Assembly (NCBI RefSeq): GCF_000003195.3 | Contig: NW_018396410.1 | Span: forward strand, 229,748 to 293,747 | Direction: 5' to 3' | DNA from: Sorghum bicolor | Taxonomy: Eukaryota > Streptophyta > Magnoliopsida > Poales > Poaceae | DNA length: 64,000 nt | Shown here: positions 48,792 through 59,011 of the stretch, piece by piece | How the letters are laid out: each line of letters starts with the position of its first letter | Numbering within the stretch: position 1 is the first letter of the stretch | The notes under the pieces: generated by a model | What the model saw: only the letters and a program-made list of their open reading frames with translations | Database searches by the model: none | Told to the model about the DNA's origin: nothing | Program-made: the position numbers and the translations under genes

Positions 48792-51700
48792 TGTAACATC
48801 CCCGATGTTACGGTTACTAAAACTGGACCATGTCATTATGAGCATTGCATAGCATATTGATTAAGCACAACTTGATGCACCAACTTAAAACAAGTTTATT
48901 TTGATTGCTTGTGCTTAGGGAAGTAAAGTGTGCTTATGTTGTGAAGTGATGCTTGTGTTGGTTGTATAATTCCTAGGGTGGAAGATTTCCGAGAAAATGG
49001 GGGGGAAACCCCGATTTTAAAAGCCTTGTTTTGCCCCCTTTTGTGCAATTTAAAAACTAAGAAAAATTTGAAGTTGAGTTTAAAAGCAAAGTTGTAGATC
49101 TTGTCAAGATGTACAACTTTGGTGTTTTGAGTTTTTGAAGTTTCAATGCCAAATTCAAAGTAGTTTTGAAAATACAGTTTTCCACAAAGTGTTCCCTTTT
49201 CCAATTTGAATCCCCAATTCAAAATCTATTTAGAATCTTGAAAAGTGACCAACATGAAAGTTGTAGAGCTCAAAAAGTTGAACAACTTTCATGTTGGGAA
49301 TTTTTCAAGTTGTTTTGGAAAATCAAAAGTAATTTTGGAAATTCTGATCTGTCCCAATTCAAAAATTTGAATTTCCCCAATTTGAGATTTGAAGTTCAAA
49401 CTGTTTTGTCAAATTCACCCTTTTCCACTCTGAAATAGCTTTGGTCACCCAAACATGTTTTGTAGTTTGTAAATTTCTGCACAACTTTCATTTTGGTGAA
49501 AATTTGGCTCAAGTTCCACTTTTGGTCGAATTTCGCAAAAGACAGAAAGGGGGAGGGATATAGACGGCTACAGTGATCCGATAGGGATCACGGCGCCCTG
49601 TCCAGCGCGGCCGCCGCGTGTGCAACTCCGCGTGCGCGCGTGCGAGCACGCTGCTGCTTGCCTGCCTGCGTCACTGGGCTACGTGGATGCCCCGGGCTCG
49701 CTTCACCCTCACCATGAGCACCAGCGCGGACGGTGCCGCGCGATTTCTCTATCCAAGACCGAACAACCCCGCGGCTCTCTCTCTCAAATTCACCGCACTC
49801 GGTCCATCTCAAGTCAAATTGAGCAGTCCACAACGTTCACCACACCCTTGCGAACTCAGAGCACCCCCTAGCTCACCCTCTAACCCGCCCAATCGCCGGC
49901 ATCTCTTCTTCTTCACCAACTCCGGCGGGAACCCCCGTCGTGGAGCTCTCTCTGTGGCCGCGCTGTTCTAGTGAGCAATATACCTTGCTAGCGGTTGTTT
50001 CCGGTTCCTCTTCAAACCCAGAAGCTCATGCGCTTTCTCTTTTTCCCTAGACGCGAGCAGGATCACCGGAACGACCTCGCCGGAGCCGGAGCACCCGCCC
50101 GACGACACCGCCACCATCGCCAAAGCATTCCGTTGCTTCTCCCGCCGTGGTGATGTGAGCACCATGCTCCCCGCTTCTTCTCGAACCTCCCTGACTTGCT
50201 CGTTTGCGCTCTACCGAGCCCTAGTGGCCGGTCTATGGTCGGCTTTGGCGGCCGCCCGCCATTCGCGTGGCCGAGGTGGAAGGGAGAGAGTAGAGCGCGT
50301 TTGGGTGATAGCAATAGGATCGCGAGGCTGAGGCGGAGCCGTTGCGCGCGCGCGTGGGCCGAGACCCTCGCCAACGGCTGCCGGAGCCGTGGCTGAGCCG
50401 CCGTGCGTGGTGGAGACGAAGCTGACGGGTGGGACCTCCCCGTCAGCGTCTTGCAGAGAGAGGGGAGAAGGCGGGTTCAGCGCGTGGGCCGACTTTGGCC
50501 AAAGCCGAGCGGGCCGGCCGTAGGAGCAGTGACCTTTTCCTTTTTCTTTTATGCAAAATTGTGATGTATGTTTGATTTTGTGTAGAAAATTTGATACTGA
50601 TTCAAAAATCATGGAAATTTTTGTGTAGGTTCTATGAAATAAGTAGAACACAGAAAAAAATATTAGATTCTATTTTCTGGTAGTTTGCATGTGTATAAAA
50701 ATTTCCTCTTTTAATTAGCAAATAAAACTTCTATGAATTTTAATAATTTCATTGCATGTCCAAAAATCACCAAAATTTGTGGGATGCCTCTGAATATTAT
50801 TCCCTGGCTTCACACAAAATTTGGTGGCATTTGGATAATGTTTGAATAAAATATTATTATACCCTTAATTAATAATTAAATAATAATTCTAGAATAATTA
50901 GATGATAATTAGTTTAAATTCTCAAAATTAGGGTTTGAGTGATTTTGGGATTGTGTGATGACCTGAGGTCATTAACCTTAATGACCTTTGGCATTTAATT
51001 ATTGTTTGGCATTAATGTTTATTTACTGTCATTAACACTTAATTAAGAACTAATTAAAATAAAAAGGTTTAATAGTCAGTTAATTAAGGATAATTATGAA
51101 TTAAGAGAAATCTTAATTTCCTGATGCAACCTCTTGGGTAAAGAACACTAAAATGACAAACAACTTTAATTACTGTTTAACCTATCCTTGCACCGAGGAG
51201 GAGAGTTGTACTCAACTCGGTCCTTCTTAAATAGTTGTCACAAGCATATCATGAGCATACATCATTTTACGTGTAGTGCACGTGACCGAAGGAGCGACCG
51301 TTGAACCGAACCCTGAGGTCGGTGTTCCATTCGAGGAAGTAGGATCCGAGACTTGGGAAGTCTCTGAGGGTCCCTATCAGCTCTGCAACCAAGGCAAGCC
51401 CCGGATGCATTAACCCCTCCTTGAATGTTTTAAATCTTTTATCACTTATGAATTGAAAATACTGCATTAGGTAGTTGAGAATTGGGTTGACCTTCTTGTT
51501 GCATGTACTACCTTGATATTCGTTATCCTGTCCTTGGCACCTGTTTTATTTTAAAAATTGCGTAGTGATGCTTAGCCCTGCTACTAGATAGGTTTTCAAA
51601 CAAGAAAGTTTGAAGGGTTGTTGTGGAATACACTTATGGTCAATGATGTTTCAACTTGAGACCGGTCGGTGGATTTGCTTTAAGAATGGAGTCTTAAAGT

Positions 51701-53007
51701 AGTGTCTCCAACTATGTTGGTTAAGGACCGGTCCGTTGATGGCCTGCTGGGTTGAGAATTTATAGTACTAGCCACTTGCCCTCGGTAAGCCCGGTCTTGT
51801 GATCCCTCGATGCGAATAGCTACTCGCGCACTGGGCGTGGAGCGATGGCGAGAGTAGCATGTACCCACCTTACGGATCTGAGATGACCGAGAAACATCTA
51901 GATCGGCTGTAGGATGGTGGGGTACTGTGCTCTCGGGTGCCGCGAACCTAGTCAAATTTGGGGAGAGCTCGATTTGGGTTGGCATATGCAAGATTTGGTT
52001 CTACATATGTCGGGTGGTTAGGAACTCCAGCTGGATTGCTAAGCGATTCGAATCATCGTTGCTCCCCGATTGGGAGACTCAATTCCTTCGACCCTCATCG
52101 TAGTTAAATATGCAACTAAGTGATAAAATGGGAAAGGGCGAAATGTCTCATGAGGTTCGGATCCCAATTCCCGGACTCAGAGTGACATGAAGCTATGGCC
52201 GTTGGATAGATAATACTTTGGTTAAGGACTGGGAACTTACAGACTTGTCTGTGAGAGACAACTAGATAGACTGTCCTCGAACTCCTCGACCTCTTAAGGA
52301 GAAGAATTCGCGGGTAAAACTTGAAAGTAAGGATGCACTATTAGTAAGCTTTTGGCAAAACATTTTGGCTCCTTGCTCAGCCACTCCTTGTCTACCCTAA
52401 GCCAGCATCCCTAATTTCTCCTCTTTTTCCGCCGGGTAAGTCTTGTTGTGTACTCCCGTACTCAGGGTTTTATAACCCCTGTTGCAGGTGAAGCTCAGGA
52501 GCCGACATGTGTTCGGACCCTGTTGTGTGTCCGTCGTCGAGGTTGACGACGAGGAAGTGTGAGCGTGACCCATGGGCAGGGTCTGTAAATTTGTAATCTG
52601 TGTACTAAAGTTTAAGTTGCTCCGCTGGACCTGGTTTGTAATAACACTCTACTATTTGGAAGAACTCCTTTTGTAAATTAAGTTATGTAATACTTCTGCT
52701 GTTTTACTCTGAAATATTATTTTGGTCTTATGTCGTCTGTAATACTGTAATGTCTTCGCAATGAATGATCCTGGTGTTAAGGTGGCCACTTGCTATCCTG
52801 TAAGGGCGAGGAGAAGAAGTTTTCGTTAATTGACCATTGCTGGTGGTCAAGACGAGCTTGTTTGATACGCCTCAGGTAGCGGTGGAATGAGCATCCTGAG
52901 AAGCTCATCGGACTTCTAGAGTGGGAGGATCCCCGACATCACCGTCAGAGGTCCTTAGGACAATGACAGGTGTCGGTGGGCCCAAACACTTAGGAGGTTC
53001 TGCCACA
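48792..53007 (+). repeat. 5' LTR of the chromovirus (4216 bp)
   Basis: It starts TGTAACATCC and ends TGCCACA two bases before the primer binding site. The 3' LTR matches it from the start for 2.7 kb with about 2-3% differences by eye plus small indels. It includes a GC-rich block (about 49560-50530), an AT-rich block (about 50530-51180), and a perfect 16-bp inverted repeat (49249-49264 with 49282-49297). The ORFs inside it recur in the 3' LTR at 59.4-61.9 kb and look non-coding. Confidence 0.9.
49249..49297. repeat. 16-bp perfect inverted repeat (stem-loop) in the chromovirus LTR
   Basis: CCAACATGAAAGTTGT and its exact reverse complement are separated by 17 bases. The same stem is kept in the 3' LTR at 59471-59486 and 59504-59519, while the loop differs by one base. 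Shorter stems built on AAGTTGTA/TACAACTT lie just upstream. Confidence 0.85.
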
Positions 53008-53009
53008 GC

Positions 53010-53021
53010 TGGTATCAGAGC
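53010..53021 (+). other. Primer binding site of the chromovirus (initiator Met-tRNA)
   Basis: TGGTATCAGAGC lies two bases after the 5' LTR, as in most plant LTR elements. About 350 bp of leader without a recognisable feature follow. Confidence 0.92.
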
Positions 53022-53378
53022 ATTCGTTGCTAAGATGACTGTTGTATCCTTGAAAAATTTCAAAACCATTTGGATCCAATACTATAAACTTGCCTATTTT
53101 GAGTCCAAATGCTTTAGTCCTACCTTACCCTTGTCTGTAGGCCTGGTTAGAATTTTTGAAGTGGTGTGGAGGAGCAACATAAAGTATTGCCCTATGTTGT
53201 AAAGTTTTTAAGTAATATCGTTATGAATTTCTAGTATGAATCGTAAGTACGTGCATGCATCATGATATGTCACTTGGTTAAATTCCTTCCTCTTTGTTTG
53301 GGTTGGGTTGTATAGAATCAATCCCATTCTTGGTAACCTTTAGGTCTCCCTTACTAATCCAAACTTACCCTCTATAGG

Positions 53379-54083
53379 ATGGGTCGTTGGAAGCAGACCC
53401 CGCGCAAGAGAACTGGTCCTAAAGGAGTGCCTAGACACCAGTTGGCCCCGCGAAGCGATCAATCAAGCAGTAGCCGTTCACCATCTCAGCAGGAGGTGGA
53501 AAGGTTATCCGCCGAGCTGACCGAAGTGACGAGAGAAAGGATGTACAACGTCATGGAGATTGGTGAACTTAAAGCTCAACTAACAAAACAAAAACAAGCC
53601 ACCGAGAACTGCGAGGCAATGCTGTCCCATATGGTGGAAGAAAGGAATGCCGCTATTGCCCGAGAAGAGGAGGTCAGGAGCGCGCACATGCACGAGCTGA
53701 CCAGAATAAAGGCTAAGCTGGACAAAACCAAGTACCTTAAAGATCTATACGTGAAGATGGCGGCCACTGTCACCGCGTAGAGGGATGTCGCGTGGCAGCG
53801 GGAAGACCAGCTACAGCTGGAGAAGCTCGAGCTGGCACATCATCTAGACACCGTCAACGACTTGGCGATGCAGTACCGTGATATTGCATTCGACCTATAC
53901 CATCAGCTCCATCCACCTCCAGGTGAAGGGGAGATGGACACTGACGGAGAGTTGGCGGATGATGGGGAGCTCGACCAAGACCTCAGTGACGAGGAGGAAT
54001 CCGACTCCGGTGACGATAACCCGGGGGGTAACCATGACGATGACAATGACGACCCGGGCTACGGCTCTGACCACACCGACTAG
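53379..54083 (+). pseudogene. Accessory ORF upstream of chromovirus gag (coiled coil, acidic tail), one stop
   Basis: A frame of 235 codons starts at MGRWKQTPRK and ends before TAG at 54081, with one in-frame TAG at 53778-53780 (codon 134). The frame stays open on both sides, so the stop is probably a single transition. The predicted protein has a basic, Ser-rich N-terminus (residues 1-35), a long charged coiled-coil region (about 38-165, for example VERLSAELTEVTRERM) and a very acidic C-terminus (about 185-235, DEEESDSGDD and DDDNDDPG). No zinc knuckle, protease or membrane segment is seen. It precedes gag by 190 bp on the same strand. I do not recognise the family; basic-coil-acidic layout suggests a nucleic-acid or chromatin binding role, as inference only. 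Confidence 0.6.
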
Positions 54084-54274
54084 TTCGGTGAAGTCGCGGG
54101 CAACGTCGTTGAAGGATTCCTAGTCTACCGTAGTGGGGTCGGGTCTGTAGTATAGTGTTTTCCTTTAATGTTGTACTCGTTTATTTCCAGTGTGCTGAAC
54201 TGATGGAAGTATGTAAGATATGTCTTAAGTTATGGATTCCATATGGTAACAAGTACATATGATTCTTGTAGCAG

Positions 54275-57200
54275 ATGCCGATGCGCACTCGTGGATCTGA
54301 TGGAGCCAGGTCTTCTCAGGGAGGGGATGATATCCCCAACCCTCCACCTGCTCCACCTTCCCTGGCAGATGCCATTGCTGTTCTTTTGAGTGCCACTACC
54401 GACAACGCTCGCTTGTTGCGCGAGTTAGCACAACGCCAACCACACCCCGCCCCAAACTTCAGAGCACAGCACAATGGGGAGGGAGAAACTCGGTACGTGG
54501 ACTTTACCGAGACAAGGCCCCCGGTATTCACCAAGGCTGATGAGCCGTTAGAGGCTGATGATTGGCTCCGGACAATGGAGCACAAGTTCAGTCTGATCCG
54601 ATGTTCGGAAACTCAAAAGCCCTTGTTCGCAGCCCAACAGCTTCGGGGAGCTGCGGGTGCCTGGTGGGAGAATTTTCTAGCTATCCAAGATCCAGGACAC
54701 CAGGTCACCTGGACAGAATTTAAGGACGCGTTCCGCGCCCACTATATTCCAGAAGGGCTTATGGCCATGAAGGCCAAAGAATTTCTCGCCTTGCAGCAAG
54801 GCGATAAAAGTGTGATGGAGTACGTGGCAAAATTTAATCATCTTTCTCAGTATGCCACGGACCATGTGAACACGGATAAAAAGAAGAAGGCCTGTTTCAT
54901 GCGTGGTCTCAATACCAAACTTCAGACCATGATGACCACATGTCAAAATGCTACTTTCTACGAGGCGGTAAATATTGCCATCGCCTCGGAAGAAAAGAAT
55001 AGAAAACACAAAGAAGCCAAGAAGAAGGCCGCTTCCTCCTCCTTCTCTGGTCGTGGTCAAAAGCGCCAGAGGATCATTTATCATCCACAGGGCCACCGAC
55101 GCTTTCTAGCGCCGTCACCTTCTCGTGGTCCCTTTCCCCCTCCACAATATAGACCAGGGCAGCAGGTATATTCTCGACCTACTACCATCGCCACTGCACC
55201 ACGCCAGCCGAACGCCCCAGGTGTTCGCCCCACTGCTCCGCTCAGCCACAATTATCCTTGTTTCAAATGTGGTAAGCCTGGGCATTTTTCTAAAGAATTC
55301 CCCTACCCCCGCCAAACTAACCCCACTTTCCAAAGGCCACCCATTGGCCAACCCCAGCCGAGCCAATTCAGGACTGGGGCTCAGAAAGGACAAAATGTGC
55401 AAAGGGGTAAACCCGTAAAGAAAGTGGGACAAGTCTTCCATACAGAGGTGGAGACGATACCGGAAGGAGAACCGGTAATGATGGGTACGTTCCCTGTTGC
55501 GAAACATCCTGCCTTAATGCTTTTTGATTCTGGTGCATCACATACATTTATCAATCGCACCTTTGTGATAAAGCATGGCATACCCATTGGGGAAACAAAA
55601 GACCATTTTTATATACAGTCGCCAGGAGGACGACTGAGTTCTAAAGAAATGGTTCACAAGATACCCATCGAATTTGGTGGGCATAGTTTTCCCACTAGCA
55701 TGATTGTCCTTAAGGACCAGGATATTGATGTCATACTAGGCATGAACTGGATGGCACAACGAGGGGTTGTGCTAGACACCTTACATCGAACCATTAAGAT
55801 GCCATTGCCCAATGAGAATTCTTACCTTCTAATCCAGTTAGCTACTCCCAAACGGGCAATTGGGCAGGTTCATGCCACTAATGTGGCTACAGTCAAAAAT
55901 ATCCCGGTGGTTCGGGATTTTCCAGACGTGTTTCCTGAAGACCTACCAGGTCTACCACCGGACCGGGATGTCCAGTTCAATATAGAATTGAAACCAGAGA
56001 CAACCCCAATATCTCGAAGGGCCTATCGAATGGCACCGAAAGAACTGGCTGAATTGAAATCCCAACTACAAGAGCTGTTGCAGAAAGGTTTTATTCAGCC
56101 CAGTTCCTCTCCATGGGGTTGCCCAACCTTATTTGTGAAAAAGAAAGATCAAACATTAAGGTTGTGTGTCGATTATCGTCCCCTGAATGAGGTGACGATT
56201 AAGAACAAGTACCCCTTGCCCCGTATTGACTTGCTATTTGATCAGTTAGCCGGGGCCAAAGTGTTCTCAAAAATTGATTTGAGATCAGGGTACCACCAAA
56301 TTAAAATTACGCCGGAAGATGTACCCAAAACGGCTTTCACAACCCGTTATGGGCTGTATGAATACTTGGTGATGTCTTTTGGGTTGACCAATGCACCGGC
56401 CCATTTCATGTACTTGATGAACTCTGTCTTCATGCCAGAGCTGGACAAATTCGTGGTCGTCTTCATTGATGACATTTTGATATACTCCAAAAATAAGAAA
56501 GAACATGCTGAACATCTGAGAATTGTGCTGACCCGTCTCAGGGAGCATCAACTATATGCCAAGTTCAGCAAATGTGAGTTCTGGCTGGACAAAGTCCATT
56601 TCCTGGGTCATGTATTATCAGCGGAGGGAGTCGCTGTAGACCAAGGTAAAGTAGAAGATGTGTTGAATTGGAAGCCCCCGACTACGATACACGAGGTCCT
56701 TAGTTTTCTGGGTATGGCGGGATATTACCGTCGCTTTATCCCAGACTTTTCAAGAGTCGCTAAACCAATCACGACCTTGCTCAAGAATCAAACAAAATTT
56801 GTTTGGTCATCTAAATGTGAGCGAGCCTTCCAGACTCTAAAAAGGTTATTGACAACTGCACCTGTCTTAGCCCAGCCAGATATTGAAAAGCCCTTTGATG
56901 TGTATTGTGACGCATCAGGAATAGGGATAGGCTGTGTGCTAATGCAGGAGGGTCGCGTAATTGCATATGCTTCCAGACAGCTTAAACCACATGAAGAGAA
57001 TTACCCGACCCATGATCTTGAACTAGCCGCCGTAGTACATGCATTAAAGATCTGGCGCCATTATCTGTTGGGGAACACTTGTCACCTATACACAGATCAC
57101 AAGAGCTTAAAGTACATCTTTACTCAAGCTAAACTTAATATGCGTCAGCGAAGGTGGCTAGAATTGATCAAAGATTACGACCTTGAGGTGCATTGTCACC

Positions 57201-58810
57201 CTGGCAAGGCGAATATAGTAGCTGATGCCCTCAGTCGTAAGGCTCACTGTAATTGCTTAACAGTGACGCCTAAAGATATAACTTTGTGCCAAGAGCTAGA
57301 AAACTTGGGAATGGAAATGATTTCCCAGGGAAGCCTTGCCAATTTAAAGATTGATTTCAATCTTGAAGCTCAAATCATAGCGGCACAAAAAGAAGACAAA
57401 GGCATGAAATATCTTAAAGAGAAAATTTCTAACAAAGCACCCATGGGCTTTAAGGTGGATGATGCAAGAGTAATCTGGTTCAAAAACCGGTTAGTGGTTC
57501 CAAAGGTACCTGAGCTACGTCAGCAAATCCTGGATGAAGCTCATACCACAAGATATTCTATTCATCCGGGGAGCAATAAAATGTATCAGGACCTGAAGCA
57601 AAAGTTTTGGTGGACCAAAATGAAGATAGAAATAGCCCGCTATGTGGCCCAATGCGACACATGCCGAAAGGTCAAAGCTATTCATATCAACTCCGCTGGA
57701 GAGTTGCAACCCTTGCCTATTCCAGCATGGAAATGGGATGATATTAGTATGGATTTCATAGTAGGATTGCCCAAGACAGCCAAAGGCTTTGATTCTATTT
57801 GGGTCATTGTGGATCGTCTCACCAAAACAGCACACTTCTTACCTGTGAAGATATTATATCCTGCCTCCACCTATGCTAAGATCTATTTTGATCGTATACT
57901 AAGTCTACATGGGGTGCCAAAGACAATAGTGTCAGATAGAGGCACACAGTTTGTCTCCCAGTTCTGGAAATGCTTACATGAATCCTTGGGCACCAAGCTT
58001 TTATACAGTACAGCCTACCACCCTCAAACAGGTGGACAAACTGAAAGGGTGAATCAGATCCTAGAAGATCTATTAAGATCTTGTGCCCTAAATTTTCCAG
58101 ATAAGTGGGATGACTGCTTGCCTCTAGCAGAGTTTTCCTACAACAATAGCTACCAAGAAAGTATTAAGATGGCTCCCTTTGAGGCACTATATGGCCGTCG
58201 ATGTCGAACTCCACTACATTGGTCGGAACCTGGAGAAAGGTGATTCTTTGGGGTTGACTTAGTGAAAGAAACTGAGAACAAAGTTAGACAAATCAAAAAT
58301 AACTTGAAGATTGCTCAGTCTCGACAGAAAAGCTATGCCGATAAAAGACGTCGACCCTTAAGATTCGCCAAAGGTGACCATGTGTATTTGAAGGTATCCC
58401 CAATGAAAGGAGTAAATCGTTTTGGCGTTAAAGGCAAGTTAGCGCCTCGTTACATTGGTCTGTTTCCAATCATCGACCGATGTGGATAGGTAGCTTACCG
58501 CCTTAAACTGCCCGAACGATTATCCGGGATACACAATGTATTCCATGTGTCTCAGCTGAAAAGGTGTCTTCGGGTACCAGACCAAGTTCAAGATATCGAA
58601 GATGTGAAACTTGAACCGGATCGGACTTATGCGGAATACCCTATCCGAGTATTGGACCAAAGAGATAGAGTTACTCGAAGAACAACTACCAAGTGGTATA
58701 AGGTGCAATGGAGCCAGCACTCCGAAGAGGAAGCCACATGGGAATCTGAAGATTATCTAATGGAGAATTTTCCTGAGCTCCATGCTTCTCTTCAAGACAA
58801 CATCCGATAA
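54275..58810 (+). pseudogene. gag-pol: Chromovirus gag-pol polyprotein with chromodomain; two nonsense codons
   Basis: One continuous frame of about 1511 codons begins [10 protein letters not shown]. Domains: gag core about residues 110-235 ([20 protein letters not shown]); zinc knuckle [14 protein letters not shown] at 329, whose last Cys is Phe; protease FDSGAS with Asp418; RT with FIDD at 730-733; RNase H Asp879; integrase zinc region from His1090 ([10 protein letters not shown] ... CDTCRK). The integrase triad is Asp1160, Asp1221 and Glu1257, with exact D35E spacing. The frame is stopped by TGA at 58241-58243 (codon 1323) and TAG at 58487-58489 (codon 1405). It stays open after each, through the integrase tail to a chromodomain (about 1455-1505: TKWYKVQWSQHSEEEATWES). 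Both stops are transition-type. As it stands, the chromodomain would not be made from this copy. Confidence 0.92.
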
Positions 58811-58998
58811 ATAGAAAGTGTAATCGAGTGAAGGAAAAGGGTAGCCAAAGCCATGTACTTAGTGTACATATATATTTACAATTGAGTAGTCTTCCCCAGC
58901 TTCTTGTCTTATGAAAAGGTTGAAGATGAAATAGTTTGACAAATTTCCTTTTCCATTACATATCCTAAGGCTTTAAATCTTGGGGACGAGATTTCTTT
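58811..58998 (+). other. 3' untranslated stretch of the chromovirus
   Basis: This is the region between the gag-pol end and the polypurine tract. It contains no ORF or motif that I can support apart from the run-up to the polypurine tract. Confidence 0.5.
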
Positions 58999-59011
58999 AA
59001 GGGGGAAGGGC
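58999..59011 (+). other. Polypurine tract of the chromovirus
   Basis: AAGGGGGAAGGGC immediately precedes the 3' LTR start (TGTAACATCC at 59012), in the place of the plus-strand DNA primer. The preceding GGGGACGAGATTTCTTT is commonly seen at this place in plant chromoviruses. Confidence 0.88.

Noticed and set aside
49588..50651. GC-rich ORFs of 65-146 codons in the chromovirus LTRs (also 59782-60941)
   Set aside because: They lie wholly within the LTR, differ by frameshifts between the two copies, and show no domain. They are treated as chance frames in a GC-rich block.
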